From Actinomycetota bacterium (lineage in GTDB: Bacteria > Actinomycetota > Actinomycetes > Mycobacteriales > JACQDL01): a DNA stretch of 64,000 nt. How positions within the stretch are numbered: position 1 is the first letter of the stretch; each line of letters begins with the position of its first letter. Below the pieces are notes generated by a model that was given only the letters and a program-made list of their open reading frames with translations, was not told where the DNA came from and ran no database searches. A program made the translations under genes and the position numbers. Of this stretch, positions 12,670 through 23,004 are shown piece by piece. The stretch lies in assembly GCA_016201065.1 (NCBI GenBank), contig JACQDL010000053.1, positions 1 to 64,000 on the forward strand. Direction: 5' to 3'.

Positions 12670-12790
12670 GCAGGACGACGAGCTGGCCGACGATCACCGG
12701 CAGCATCGCCCGGGTCGCCTGCGGCACCAGCACCAGTCGCAGCACCAGTCGCAGCACCTGCCGCTCCCATCCATCGCGACCAGGGGGACC
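12572..12790 (-). pseudogene. Eroded amino-acid ABC transporter permease remnant (GluD-like)
   Basis: Minus-strand reading [49 protein letters not shown] resembles the C-terminal permease core; no N-terminal TM region, 12-bp tandem duplication, short tail. Confidence 0.65.
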
Positions 12791-12847
12791 TCGTCGGTGC
12801 TCGTCACGCCGCGAGCCCAGACCGTTCCGCGTACCCTGCTAGCCGAG

Positions 12848-14311
12848 ATGAGCGCGCGCACGTACCAGGTCCGCACCTACGGGTGCCAGATGAACGTCCA
12901 CGACTCCGAGCGGCTGGCCGGGCTGCTGGAGGACGCTGGGTACGCCCGCGCGCCCGACGGCGAGGCGCCCGACGTGGTGGTGTTCAACACCTGCGCGGTG
13001 CGGGAGAACGCCGACAACCGGCTGTACGGGAACCTCGGCCACCTCCTGCCGGTGAAGAAGGCGCGCGCCGGCATGCAGATCGCCGTCGGTGGCTGCCTGG
13101 CCCAGAAGGACCGTGCCGAGATCGTGGCGCGCGCCCCCTGGGTGGATGTCGTCTTCGGCACGCACAACATCGGTGCGCTCCCCGCGCTGCTGGACCGGGC
13201 CCGGCACAACGCCGAGGCCCAGGTCGAGATCGTCGAGTCGCTGGAGGTCTTCCCCTCGACCCTGCCGGTCCGCCGGGAGTCGACGTACGCCGGGTGGGTG
13301 TCGATCTCAGTGGGGTGCAACAACACCTGCACCTTCTGCATCGTGCCGTCGCTGCGCGGGCGGGAGAAGGATCGCCGGCCCGGCGAGGTCCTGGCCGAGA
13401 TCCGTGCGCTCGTCGCCGAGGGCGTCAGCGAGATCACCCTGCTCGGGCAGAACGTGAACTCCTACGGCGTGGAGTTCGGTGACCGGTACGCCTTCGGCGC
13501 GCTGCTGCGGGCCTGCGGTGAGGTCGAGGGGCTGGACCGGGTCCGGTTCACCTCGCCGCACCCGGCGTTCTTCACCGACGACGTGATCGAGGCGATGGCG
13601 CAGACCCCCAACGTCTGCCCACAGCTCCACATGCCACTGCAGTCCGGCTCCGACCGAGTGCTGCGGGCGATGCGCCGCTCCTACCGCGCGGCCCGGTACC
13701 TGGCCATCATCGACGCCGTGCGGGCTGCCATTCCGGCCGCCGCGATCACCACCGACCTCATCGTCGGCTTCCCCGGCGAGACCGAGGAGGACTTCGCGGC
13801 GACCCTGGAGGTGGTGCGCGCCGCCCGGTTCGCCGGCGCGTTCACGTTCCAGTACTCGCCGCGCCCCGGCACGCCCGCAGCCGACCTGCCGGCCGTGCCG
13901 AAGGCGGTCGTCCAGGAACGGTACGAGCGGCTCGTCGCCCTGGTCGAGGAGGTTTCCTGGGCGGGCAACCGGGCACTGGTGGGGCAGCAGGTCGAGATCC
14001 TGGTCGCCGTCGGCGAGGGGCGCAAGGACGCCGGCACCGGCCGGATGTCGGGGCGGGCCCGGGACGGCCGGCTGGTGCACTTCGCCACGCCGCCGGAGGT
14101 CCGGCCGGGTGATCCGCCGGAGGTCCGGCCGGGTGACGTCGTGCGGACCACGGTCACCTACGCGGCGCCGCACCACCTGGTCGCCGACGCGCCGCTGCTG
14201 GCGCACCGGCGGACCCGGGCCGGTGACGTCTGGGCGGCAGCCCACGCCCCGGACCACGCCGGTGTGCTGCTCGGCATGCCGGCCGTGGGAGCGCCGCTCG
14301 GGTCCGGCTGA
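12848..14311 (+). CDS. miaB: tRNA-2-methylthio-N6-dimethylallyladenosine synthase MiaB
   Basis: [34 protein letters not shown] radical-SAM motif, C-terminal TRAM-like region; start ATG 12848. Confidence 0.95.
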   Translation: MSARTYQVRTYGCQMNVHDSERLAGLLEDAGYARAPDGEAPDVVVFNTCAVRENADNRLYGNLGHLLPVKKARAGMQIAVGGCLAQKDRAEIVARAPWVDVVFGTHNIGALPALLDRARHNAEAQVEIVESLEVFPSTLPVRRESTYAGWVSISVGCNNTCTFCIVPSLRGREKDRRPGEVLAEIRALVAEGVSEITLLGQNVNSYGVEFGDRYAFGALLRACGEVEGLDRVRFTSPHPAFFTDDVIEAMAQTPNVCPQLHMPLQSGSDRVLRAMRRSYRAARYLAIIDAVRAAIPAAAITTDLIVGFPGETEEDFAATLEVVRAARFAGAFTFQYSPRPGTPAADLPAVPKAVVQERYERLVALVEEVSWAGNRALVGQQVEILVAVGEGRKDAGTGRMSGRARDGRLVHFATPPEVRPGDPPEVRPGDVVRTTVTYAAPHHLVADAPLLAHRRTRAGDVWAAAHAPDHAGVLLGMPAVGAPLGSG

Positions 14312-14323
14312 CCGCCACGCCCG

Positions 14324-15538
14324 TCACCCACCGATGGTGCGCTCCGCCTCGGCCAGCCACTCCTGCCGGGCGGCCAGGTTGGCCTCGGCGTCGGCGATGC
14401 GGCGGGCATCGCCGGTCGCCCGCGCCTTCGTGAGCTGGGTCTCGGCCTTGGTCACCGCGTCCCGGAGCTGGATCAGCACCGGGTTGCTCGCCAGGCTGGT
14501 CCGCCGCCACTGCGCGTCCAGTGCCTCGCGGACCCGTTGCTCGGCGGCACGCATGCGGGAGTCCAGGCTGCGGATCGCCTCTCGCGGCACGTGCCCGATG
14601 GCGTCGTAGTCGTCCTGCAGTTCTCGCAGCCTGGCCTGGGCGGACTTGAGGTCAGACAGGTCGATCGACTCCGCAGCGGCGATCACGGTCTCCTTCTGGC
14701 GCTGGTGCTCCAGCTGCTCGGCGGAGCGCTCCCCGAACGTCTCCGACCGGTGTGCGAAGAACCGGTCCTGGGCCGTCCGGAAGCGCTGCCAGAGCTGCTC
14801 CTCGGCCTCCTTGGTCGCCCGGCCGGCGGCCTTCCAGTCACCCATCAGCTGCTTCAGCCGGGCCGCGGCCGGACCCCAGTCGGTGGAGTCGGCGAGCTGC
14901 TCCGCATCGGCGACGAGCTCCTCCTTGCGCAGTCGGGCCGCGTGCCGCTGCTTGTCCAGCTCCGCGAAGTGCGCGCCGCGGTGCCGGGTGAACGTCTCGC
15001 GGGCCGTCGAGAACCGCTTCCACAGCGCGGCGTCGGTACGCCGGTCGACCCCACGGATCGCCTTCCACTCCTCCACGATCGCCCGGAACCGGTCGCCGGT
15101 CGCCTTCCACTGGGCGGAGTCGGCGAGCTCCTCGGCCTCCGCCACCAACCGTTCCTTCGCCTCCGCAGCCTCCCGCCGGGCCTGGGCCCGCTCGGCGGCG
15201 ACCTCCTGGGTCTTCGCCTGGGCGAGTTCGGCCAGTTTCGTCAACCGCCGTTCCAGGCCGCCGAGGTCACCGATCGCGGCGACCTCGGCGAGTGACTCGC
15301 GCAGCGTGGCGGCGTGCGACAGCGTGCTCGCGGGGTCGCCTGCCCCGCTCGCCAGCCGCCGCTCCAGCAGCTCCACCTCCGTGGCGAGGTCCTCGAAACG
15401 GCGTTCATAGTGGGCGAGCCCGGCTGCGGGGTCGCCCGCCTGCCAGGAGCCGATCTGACGCTCGCCCGCCTCGGTCTTCACCCAGACGGTGCCGTCGGCG
15501 TCGATCCGCCCCCATTCGCTGCTGACGTCATTGGCCAT
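14324..15538 (-). CDS. DUF349 domain-containing protein
   Basis: Repeated DUF349-type W..LK.L..DWKAAG...K..E..LW.RF..A.D.FF motifs. Confidence 0.85.
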   Translation of the reverse strand: MANDVSSEWGRIDADGTVWVKTEAGERQIGSWQAGDPAAGLAHYERRFEDLATEVELLERRLASGAGDPASTLSHAATLRESLAEVAAIGDLGGLERRLTKLAELAQAKTQEVAAERAQARREAAEAKERLVAEAEELADSAQWKATGDRFRAIVEEWKAIRGVDRRTDAALWKRFSTARETFTRHRGAHFAELDKQRHAARLRKEELVADAEQLADSTDWGPAAARLKQLMGDWKAAGRATKEAEEQLWQRFRTAQDRFFAHRSETFGERSAEQLEHQRQKETVIAAAESIDLSDLKSAQARLRELQDDYDAIGHVPREAIRSLDSRMRAAEQRVREALDAQWRRTSLASNPVLIQLRDAVTKAETQLTKARATGDARRIADAEANLAARQEWLAEAERTIGG

Positions 15539-15611
15539 GGTCGCATTCTCACAGCACACCGCTGTCCGGCGGCAGTCCGAGGTGCGGTTCGCCGTCGGCT
15601 AGCCTCCTTTT

Positions 15612-16322
15612 GTGCTTGCCGCGGCGGCGTTCTGCCCACATCCACCAATGTTGGCGCCGGAAATCGCCCGTGCTGCCTCATTCGAGCTGGACCCGCTGCG
15701 GGCCGCGTGCGATGCCGTGGTGCGCCGGCTGCTCGCCGCCGAGCTCGACTGGCTGCTCGTTCTGGGTGCCGGCCCGCGGGCGGTCCGGTATCCGGCCACC
15801 GACCACGGGTCGCTGGCGGGGTACGGCGTGGACCTGCGGGCCAGACTCGGGACCGGCGCCGCTGCCGGTGTCCCGCGGCTGCCGCTGGCGCTGACCCTCG
15901 GCGGCTGGCTGCTGGCCCGGGCCGGCGGCCACCGGTCGGTCGTGGGCGTGCAGGTCGGCCCCGACGGCGAGCTGCCCGGCGAGATCGAGGCGCCCACGGG
16001 CCGGGGCGGGCTGCTGGTCATGGGGGACGGGTCGGCCCGGCGGGGTCCGCACCCGCCCGGCTGGCCCGATCCCCGGGCGGAGCCGCATGACGCGGCGGTC
16101 GCCGCCGCGCTGGCTGCCGGGGACCCGGCCCGGCTGGCCGGCCTGGACCCGGCGCTCGGTGCGGAGCTGATGGCTGCCGGAGTTCCGGCGTGGCGGGCCG
16201 CGGGCCGGCTGCTGGCCGGTGCCCGGGTCCGCGCCGAGCTGCTGCACCATGAGGCGCCGTACGGGGTCGGGTACCTGGTGGCCGGGTGGAACGTCATCGA
16301 CGGGCCGGGTGCCGGTGGCTGA
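15612..16322 (+). CDS. Class III extradiol dioxygenase-like protein
   Basis: AAAFCPHPPMLAPEIARAA N-terminus and overall pattern of the protein commonly found between miaB and miaA in actinobacteria. Confidence 0.7.
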   Translation: MLAAAAFCPHPPMLAPEIARAASFELDPLRAACDAVVRRLLAAELDWLLVLGAGPRAVRYPATDHGSLAGYGVDLRARLGTGAAAGVPRLPLALTLGGWLLARAGGHRSVVGVQVGPDGELPGEIEAPTGRGGLLVMGDGSARRGPHPPGWPDPRAEPHDAAVAAALAAGDPARLAGLDPALGAELMAAGVPAWRAAGRLLAGARVRAELLHHEAPYGVGYLVAGWNVIDGPGAGG

Positions 16323-17217
16323 GCCGGCGTGCCGGGTGGTCGCGGTGGTCGGGCCGACCGCGACCGGCAAGTCCGACCTCGGCGTCACGCTGGCCCAGGC
16401 CCTCGGCGGGGAGGTGGTCAACGCCGACTCGATGCAGCTCTACCGGGGCATGGACATCGGCACCGCGAAGCTCACCATGGCCGAGCGGCAGGGCGTGCCG
16501 CACCACCTGCTGGACATCTGGGAGGTCACCGAGACCGCGAGTGTCGCGGACTACCAGCGGCGGGCCCGGGCGGTGCTCGACGGCCTGCTCGCCCGCGGCC
16601 GGGTGCCGATCCTGGTCGGTGGCTCCGGCCTCTACGTGCGGGCGGTGCTGGACGCGCTGGAGTTCCCCGGCACCGACCCGGCGGTGCGCGACCGGCTGGA
16701 GCGTGAGCTCACCGAGGCGGGCGCGCCGGCGTTGCACCGGCGGCTCGTGCTGGTCGACCCGGACGCGGCCGAGCGGATCCTGCCCGGCAACGGCCGGCGG
16801 ATCGTGCGGGCGCTGGAGGTGGTCGAGCTGACCGGCCGCCCGTTCACCGCGACGCTGCCCGGGCACGAGTCGGTGTATGACGCCGTCCAGCTCGCCCTGG
16901 ACCGGACCGACCTGGACGACCGGGTCGACCTGCGGGTGGAGCTGATGTGGCACCGTGGTCTGGTCGAGGAGGTGCGGGCGCTGGAGCGGGCCGGGCTGCG
17001 GCACGGTGTGACGGCCAGCCGGGCGCTCGGCTACCGGCAGCTGCTCACGGCGTTGGCCGGGGAGCGCACCCTCGACGAGGCGCTGGCCGGCACCCAGCAG
17101 GCCACCCGGCGGTTCGTGCGCCGGCAGCGCTCCTGGTTCCGCCGCGACCCGCGGCTGGTGTGGCTCGACGGCGCGGCACCCGATCTCGCCGATCAGGCCC
17201 TCCGCGCGATCGGCTGA
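16309..17217 (+). CDS. miaA: tRNA dimethylallyltransferase MiaA
   Basis: VVGPTATGKSDLGVTLA, NADSMQLYRGMDIGTAKLT motifs; start 16309 or 16315 (GTG). Confidence 0.94.
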   Translation: MPVAEPACRVVAVVGPTATGKSDLGVTLAQALGGEVVNADSMQLYRGMDIGTAKLTMAERQGVPHHLLDIWEVTETASVADYQRRARAVLDGLLARGRVPILVGGSGLYVRAVLDALEFPGTDPAVRDRLERELTEAGAPALHRRLVLVDPDAAERILPGNGRRIVRALEVVELTGRPFTATLPGHESVYDAVQLALDRTDLDDRVDLRVELMWHRGLVEEVRALERAGLRHGVTASRALGYRQLLTALAGERTLDEALAGTQQATRRFVRRQRSWFRRDPRLVWLDGAAPDLADQALRAIG

Positions 17218-17242
17218 CCCGCGCTGTGCCACCATCACCCGT

Positions 17243-18079
17243 GTGGGTGTGCGGTTTCTCAAGGGTCACGGCACCGAGAACGACTTCGTGCTGCTGCCGG
17301 ACCTCGCCGAGGCGGCGCTGACGCCTGAGCTGGTGCGCGCGCTGTGCGACCGGCGGGCCGGGATCGGGGCGGACGGTGTGCTGCGGGTCGGCCGGGACGG
17401 CGCCGACTGGTTCATGGACTACCGCAATGCCGATGGTTCGCTGGCCGAGATGTGCGGCAACGGGGCCCGGGTCTTCGCCCGCTACCTGGTCGACTCCGGC
17501 CGCGCCGAGGCCGGCGAGCTCACCCTCGGCACCCGGGCCGGACCCCGGCGGGTCCGGGTGCCGGCCCGTGGCGACGTGACCGTGGACATGGGGCCGCCCC
17601 GCCTGCTGGATGCCCGCCCGGTCGTCGGTGGCGTGCCGGGCGCGGCCGTGAGCATGGGCAACCCGCACGTCGTCGTACCGGTGGCGACGGCGGCCGAGCT
17701 GGCCGCGCTGGAGCTGACCCGGCCACCCGACGTCGTCCCGCCACTGCCGACCGGGCAGAACGTGGAGTTCGTCGTCCGGCTGGGACCACGGCACCTCCAG
17801 CTCCGGGTGCATGAGCGCGGGGTGGGGGAGACCCGCTCGTGCGGCACCGGGGTCTGCGCCGCCGTGGTCGCGACATCCGACGCGGACGAGACCGCTGGTA
17901 CGGACGAGACCGCTGGTACGGACGACACCGAGTGGACGGTCGACGTGCCGGGCGGCCGGTTGCGGGTCGCCTGGAACGGCGCGGCGGATCCGGCCGCCGT
18001 GGTCTGGCTCACCGGGCCGGCGGTCCTGGTGGCCGCCGGCGAATGGTTAGTCGGCGACGACCGGAGTGTCCTCGGATAG
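17243..18079 (+). CDS. dapF: Diaminopimelate epimerase
   Basis: FLKGHGTENDFVLLPD, AEMCGNGARVFARYL, VGETRSCGTGVCAAVVA motifs. Confidence 0.95.
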   Translation: MGVRFLKGHGTENDFVLLPDLAEAALTPELVRALCDRRAGIGADGVLRVGRDGADWFMDYRNADGSLAEMCGNGARVFARYLVDSGRAEAGELTLGTRAGPRRVRVPARGDVTVDMGPPRLLDARPVVGGVPGAAVSMGNPHVVVPVATAAELAALELTRPPDVVPPLPTGQNVEFVVRLGPRHLQLRVHERGVGETRSCGTGVCAAVVATSDADETAGTDETAGTDDTEWTVDVPGGRLRVAWNGAADPAAVVWLTGPAVLVAAGEWLVGDDRSVLG

Positions 18080-19346
18080 CGTGGCGTTGACGGTGTGGCT
18101 GTCGTCGGCGGGCGGGGTCGGCAGCTCACGGATCCGCGGCAGCGGGGAGGCGAGCAGCCAGACCACGGCGAGTGCGCCGCCCGCCGCGCCCACCCAGAGC
18201 GTCGGCCGCACTCCGACCCAGCTGCCGAGCACGCCACCGAGCAGGCTACCCACCGGGATCGTGCCCCACACCACGAACCGGATCGTGGCGTTCATCCGCC
18301 CGAGCAGCCGATCGGGGCTGAGCCCCTGCCGGAAGCTGACCTGGATGATGTTGTAGATCGTGGCGAAGCACCACTCCAGGGCCATCCCTGCCGCCGCCAG
18401 CCACAGCAGCCAGCCGCGCTGCGCCAGCGGCAGCAGCAGCGCGGACAGCGCTCCGAGCAGGATCGAGATCACCAGCGCCCGGCCCTGCCCGAACACGCGG
18501 GTGAACCGCGCCGCCAGCACCGCGCCGAGCAGGCCACCCACGCCGACGATGCCGAACAGCAAGCCAATCACGCCCGCGGGCAGCGCGAGGTCCCGGGCGA
18601 ACAGCACGATCACCATCGTGAACATGACGGTGCCGAACAGGTTCCCGGTCGCGGTGCAGCCGACGATCGCGCGCAGCAGCCGGTGGCCGAAGACGAACCG
18701 CAGCCCCTCGGCGATCTCCCGGCCGAGGTGCCGGCCGGGGGCGCGCACCGCCGTCGCCTCCCGGGCCCGGATCAGCGTGACGCACCCAGCGGACCACACG
18801 AACGACGTCGCGTCGACCAACATCGCGTACGGCGCGGTCAGCGCCTGCACCAGCAGCCCACCGACCCCCGGCCCGGCCACCTCCGACACCGACGCGCTCG
18901 CCTGGAGCAGGGAGTTGCCCGCCACCAGCTGCTCCCGCCCCACCAGGTGCGGCAGGTAGCTCTGGTAGGCGACGTCGAAGAGGACCGTGAGCGCGCCGGT
19001 GCCGAGCGCCACGACGTAGAGCTGGATCATCGTCACCGTCCCGGTGACGGCGGCCAGCGGGAGCGAGGCGAGCAGCACCGCCCGCCCCAGGTCCGTCGCG
19101 ACGAGTACCCGGCGGCGGCGGACCCGGTCGACCCAGGCACCGGCCGGCAGCCCGATCAGCAGGAACGGGAGGAACGGGAGGAACTGGGCGGCACCGAGCA
19201 AGGCCGACCTCGAACGGCGTCGCGTGCAGCGTCACCACCGCGAGCAGTGGCATGGCCAGCCGGGTGACCTGGCTGCCGAGCTCGCTCACCGTCTGGCCGG
19301 CCCACAGCCGCCGGAAATCCCGGTGCTGCCAGAGCGTGGGGAGCAT
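18047..19346 (-). pseudogene. MFS transporter interrupted by a frameshift near 19199-19202
   Basis: N-terminal part MLPTLWQHRDFRRLWAGQTVSELGSQVTRLAMPLLAVVTLHATPFEVGL is in one frame; LLGAAQFLPFLPFLLIGLPAGAWVDRVRRRR onward is in another; one base removed restores EVGLLGAAQ. Confidence 0.8.
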
Positions 19347-19429
19347 CTGGCGAGCCTTGCCCAACGCGTGGGGAGCGTGAAACCGATAAAGGTGTGCCTC
19401 GCGGGCCGGGTCGTGTCACGATCGAGGTA

Positions 19430-20872
19430 ATGACTGAGTCACTGTTCGATATCGAGGGTCCCGGCCTGGAGCTTGAGGAGCGGCACGCGCTGCGCCGGGT
19501 CGCCGGACTGACCACCGAGCTCGCCGACGTCACCGAGGTCGAGTACCGGCAGCTCCGCCTGGAGCGGGTGGTTCTGGTTGGGGTGTGGACGGCCGGATCG
19601 CTGGCCGACGCCGAGAACTCGCTGACCGAGCTGGCCCGCCTCGCCGAGACGGCGGGCTCGCTGGTGCTGGAGGCGATGATCCAGCGACGCGACCGACCCG
19701 ATCCGGCCACCTACATCGGCTCCGGGAAGGCCGAGGAACTGCGCGACGTCGTGCTCGCCACCGGCGCCGACACGGTGATCTGTGACGGCGAGCTCACCCC
19801 GGCCCAGCTGCGCACGCTGGAGCAGCGCACCAAGGTGAAGGTCGTCGACCGCACCGCGCTGATCCTCGACATCTTCGCCCAGCACGCCCGCAGCCGGGAG
19901 GGCAAGGCCCAGGTCGAGCTGGCGCAGATGCAGTACATGTTGCCCCGGCTGCGTGGCTGGGGCGAGGCGATGAGCCGGCAGGCCGGCGGGCGGGTGGCTG
20001 GCGGCGCCGGGATCGGCTCGCGCGGCCCCGGTGAGACGAAGATCGAGACCGATCGGCGCCGGATCCGGGCCCGGATGGCGAAGCTCCGCCGTGAGCTGGC
20101 GCAGATGAGCACCTCCCGGCAGACCAAGCGCGAGAGCCGCCGCCGCAACGCGGTGCCCAGCGCGGTCATCGCCGGCTACACCAACGCCGGCAAGTCGAGC
20201 CTGCTCAACCGGCTGACCGGGGCCGGCGTACTGGTGGAGAACGCGTTGTTCGCCACCCTCGATCCCACGGTCCGCCGGTGCGGCACGCCGGATGGCCGGC
20301 AGTACACCCTCGCTGACACCGTCGGCTTCGTGCGCCACCTGCCGCACCAGCTCGTCGAGGCGTTCCGCTCGACGCTGGAGGAGGTCGCCGAGGCCGATCT
20401 GGTGCTGCACGTGGTCGATGGTGCCGACGCCGACCCGGCCGCCCAGGCGGCGGCGGTCCGGGTGGTGCTGAACGAGATCGGTGCCGCGACAGTGCCGGAG
20501 CTCATCGTCGTGAACAAGATCGACGCTGCGGACCAGGCGGGCCTCGACCGGCTTCGGGGGCTGTTCCCGGAGGCGGTGTTCGTCTCGGCCCGCACCGGCG
20601 AGGGGCTGGACAAGCTCCAGGTGGCGATCGCGGATCGGCTTCCGGCCCCCCGGGTCGAGCTGCGGGTCCTCGTCCCCTACGACCGAGGTGACCTGGTGGC
20701 CCGGGTGCACAACCACGGTGAGGTGCTCGCGACCGCGCACACCGCCGACGGCACCGAGCTGCGGGTTCGGGTGGATTCCGGCCTCGCCGCGGCGCTGTCG
20801 CCGTACCTGGCACACCCGCTGGCCTTCGGTGCTCCGGCAGCGGGGGTCCCGGCCGAGGAGGGCACCGCGTAG
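19430..20872 (+). CDS. hflX: GTPase HflX
   Basis: [52 protein letters not shown]. Confidence 0.95.
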   Translation: MTESLFDIEGPGLELEERHALRRVAGLTTELADVTEVEYRQLRLERVVLVGVWTAGSLADAENSLTELARLAETAGSLVLEAMIQRRDRPDPATYIGSGKAEELRDVVLATGADTVICDGELTPAQLRTLEQRTKVKVVDRTALILDIFAQHARSREGKAQVELAQMQYMLPRLRGWGEAMSRQAGGRVAGGAGIGSRGPGETKIETDRRRIRARMAKLRRELAQMSTSRQTKRESRRRNAVPSAVIAGYTNAGKSSLLNRLTGAGVLVENALFATLDPTVRRCGTPDGRQYTLADTVGFVRHLPHQLVEAFRSTLEEVAEADLVLHVVDGADADPAAQAAAVRVVLNEIGAATVPELIVVNKIDAADQAGLDRLRGLFPEAVFVSARTGEGLDKLQVAIADRLPAPRVELRVLVPYDRGDLVARVHNHGEVLATAHTADGTELRVRVDSGLAAALSPYLAHPLAFGAPAAGVPAEEGTA

Positions 20873-20909
20873 GGTAGGAGGACGTCGCACCCGGTGACAG
20901 GAGGCAACG

Positions 20910-21224
20910 ATGGGTTCGCTGAGTCCCGCGCACTGGCTGGCGATCGCGGTCATCGCTCTGCTGCTCTTCGGCTACAAGCGGCTCCCCGATGCCGCCCGCT
21001 CGCTAGGTCGGTCGATGCGGATCTTCAAGTCCGAGGTCAGCGAGCTCCGCAACGACGACCGTCCGCGGCCGGACGACGGTGGCGCCAGGTCTTCGGCGGC
21101 GCCGACCACGCCGACCACGCCGGTCATCGAGGGTGAGGCCGTCCGCCGTGACGAGGCCGTGCCACGTGAGGGGGCCGTGCGGGCCGAGCAGGCTCGTGCA
21201 GAGGCGCCCCGGCGCGAGGAGTGA
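20910..21224 (+). CDS. tatA: Sec-independent translocase TatA/E-like protein
   Basis: HWLAIAVIALLLFGYKRLPDAARSLGRSMRIFKSEVSEL. Confidence 0.9.
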   Translation: MGSLSPAHWLAIAVIALLLFGYKRLPDAARSLGRSMRIFKSEVSELRNDDRPRPDDGGARSSAAPTTPTTPVIEGEAVRRDEAVPREGAVRAEQARAEAPRREE

Positions 21225-21979
21225 GCCCCGGCCGGCGTCCGCCGGTCGGGGGCGATCGTCGCTGGCCGGCCACCGCAGCCCGGTGGCCCGCGGTGGTGCT
21301 GGCGATCAGCGGGCTGGCCTGGCTGACGATGGACATCCTGCACGGTGGGCCGATCGCCAGGTTCGATCACGCGGTTGCGGACTGGGCGTGGTCCACCCAC
21401 ATCCGGCGCGGCAACCTTCCGCGCAAGGTCGCCGTCTACGCGCTGACCCGACCTGGGGACCGGATGACGGTGGCCGGTGTGATCCTGCCGTTCGTGTGCT
21501 GGCTGTCGTGGCGCCATCGCAGCCTGCAACCACTGCTCCGGATGGCGGTCGCGGTGAGCCTGCTGGTCGGGACGGTCGTCGGCTACAAGGCCGTCGTCGG
21601 CCGGACCGGTCCGCTGGTGGACCGGGTGCTGGTCGGCGGCCAGTCCTTTCCGTCCGGGCACGTCGCGACCGCGGTGGTCGGCTGGGGCCTGGTGGCCTGG
21701 CTCGCCGCTGACTTCGGCCTGCCGGTGTGGTTCCGGCGAGCGTCGGTGGTGGCGGTCTATGTCGCACCGGTGGTCACCGCCACCGGGATGCTGCTCCTCG
21801 ACTACCACTGGCTGGCCGACCTCGTCGCTGGCGCGGCATTGGGGACGCTGTTGCTGCGCGTCGTTCACGCGATCTTCGCGGGCCGGCTGGGAGACTGGGG
21901 GCATGCCGGCCTCCCGGGTGTTGCCCGTGCTGGGAGCGATGCTGACGCTGTTCTGGCCGGTGCCCGCGTTCGCGGCTGA
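21221..21979 (+). CDS. PAP2-family membrane phosphatase
   Basis: KAVVGRTGP...SFPSGHVAT...DYHWLADLVAGAALG tripartite motif. Confidence 0.87.
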   Translation: MSPGRRPPVGGDRRWPATAARWPAVVLAISGLAWLTMDILHGGPIARFDHAVADWAWSTHIRRGNLPRKVAVYALTRPGDRMTVAGVILPFVCWLSWRHRSLQPLLRMAVAVSLLVGTVVGYKAVVGRTGPLVDRVLVGGQSFPSGHVATAVVGWGLVAWLAADFGLPVWFRRASVVAVYVAPVVTATGMLLLDYHWLADLVAGAALGTLLLRVVHAIFAGRLGDWGHAGLPGVARAGSDADAVLAGARVRG

Positions 21980-22967
21980 GCCCGACGCCGGCCGGCCGGC
22001 CTGCACCATCACCGATCCCCGGATCACCGAGTCCAGCGGGCTCGTCGTGGCGGGCGAGCGGATGTACACGGTCAATGACAGCGGAAGCCGGCTCGTGGTC
22101 TACGTCCTCGACGAGCGGTGTCGGGTGGTGAAGGTGATCCGGGGATCGGTCGACCCGTTCGATGTGGAGGATCTCGCCCGCACCGAGGACGGCACGTTGT
22201 GGCTGGCCGACATCGGCGACAACGAGCGCCAGCGGCGTACCGTCGCGATCGAGCTGCTCTCCGGTGCGGCTCCGGCGGCGGCCCGGCTGTACCGGTTCCG
22301 GTACCCGGACGGGGCACACGACGCGGAGGCGTTGCTCGTGGACCGCGCCGGTACTCCCTTCATCGTGACGAAGGATGTCCTCGGGGTCAGCTCCGTCTAC
22401 ACCCCGGAGGGCGCACCCTCGACGGCGGCGGTGACGCCGCTGCGGAAGGTCGCGACGGTCCGGTTCGGGCTCACCGGCACGGCGGGCGGCCCGGTCGGGC
22501 CGGTCGGCCAGCTCCTGGTGACCGGCGGCGCCGTGTCGGCGGACGGCACCCGGCTGGCGCTGCGCACCTACACCGACGCATACGTGTGGAACGCCCCGGA
22601 CGGTGACCTGCTCCGGGCGCTCCGTAGCGGTCAGCCGACCCGCCTCCCGCTGCCGCCGACCCGGCAGGGCGAGGCGATCGCGTTCAGCCCGGACGGCGCA
22701 ACCCTGCTCACCTCCACCGAGGGACTCCCCGCCCAGGTGCACGCGGTCTCGCTCACCGCGCTGCCGGAGGCCGTGACCGGCTCTGCGGGTCGTGCCCCCG
22801 CCGCCGGCCCAACGCCCGCGGCGGACGTCCAGCCGGCCGCAGGCGCTGCCGCGCCGTCGTCGGGCACCGGTTGGGAGACCTTCGGGGCGCTCGCCGTTGC
22901 CGGCGGGTTGGCGACCGTCCTGGTGTGGGGCGTCAGCCGGGCCCGGGAGGTGGCCCAGCGCGGCTGA
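21903..22967 (+). CDS. Secreted/membrane-anchored beta-propeller-like hypothetical protein
   Basis: Signal peptide MPASRVLPVLGAMLTLFWPVPAFAA, C-terminal TM anchor WETFGALAVAGGLATVLVWGVSRAREVA. Confidence 0.65.
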   Translation: MPASRVLPVLGAMLTLFWPVPAFAAEPDAGRPACTITDPRITESSGLVVAGERMYTVNDSGSRLVVYVLDERCRVVKVIRGSVDPFDVEDLARTEDGTLWLADIGDNERQRRTVAIELLSGAAPAAARLYRFRYPDGAHDAEALLVDRAGTPFIVTKDVLGVSSVYTPEGAPSTAAVTPLRKVATVRFGLTGTAGGPVGPVGQLLVTGGAVSADGTRLALRTYTDAYVWNAPDGDLLRALRSGQPTRLPLPPTRQGEAIAFSPDGATLLTSTEGLPAQVHAVSLTALPEAVTGSAGRAPAAGPTPAADVQPAAGAAAPSSGTGWETFGALAVAGGLATVLVWGVSRAREVAQRG

Positions 22968-23004
22968 CCGGCGCCCGGCCGGGTCACGCTGCTCCCAGCG
23001 GCGG

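Noticed and set aside
22960-23004. CCCGGCCGGG palindrome as a bidirectional terminator after lexA
   Set aside because: Short GC palindrome with no U-tract; such sequences are common by chance at this GC content
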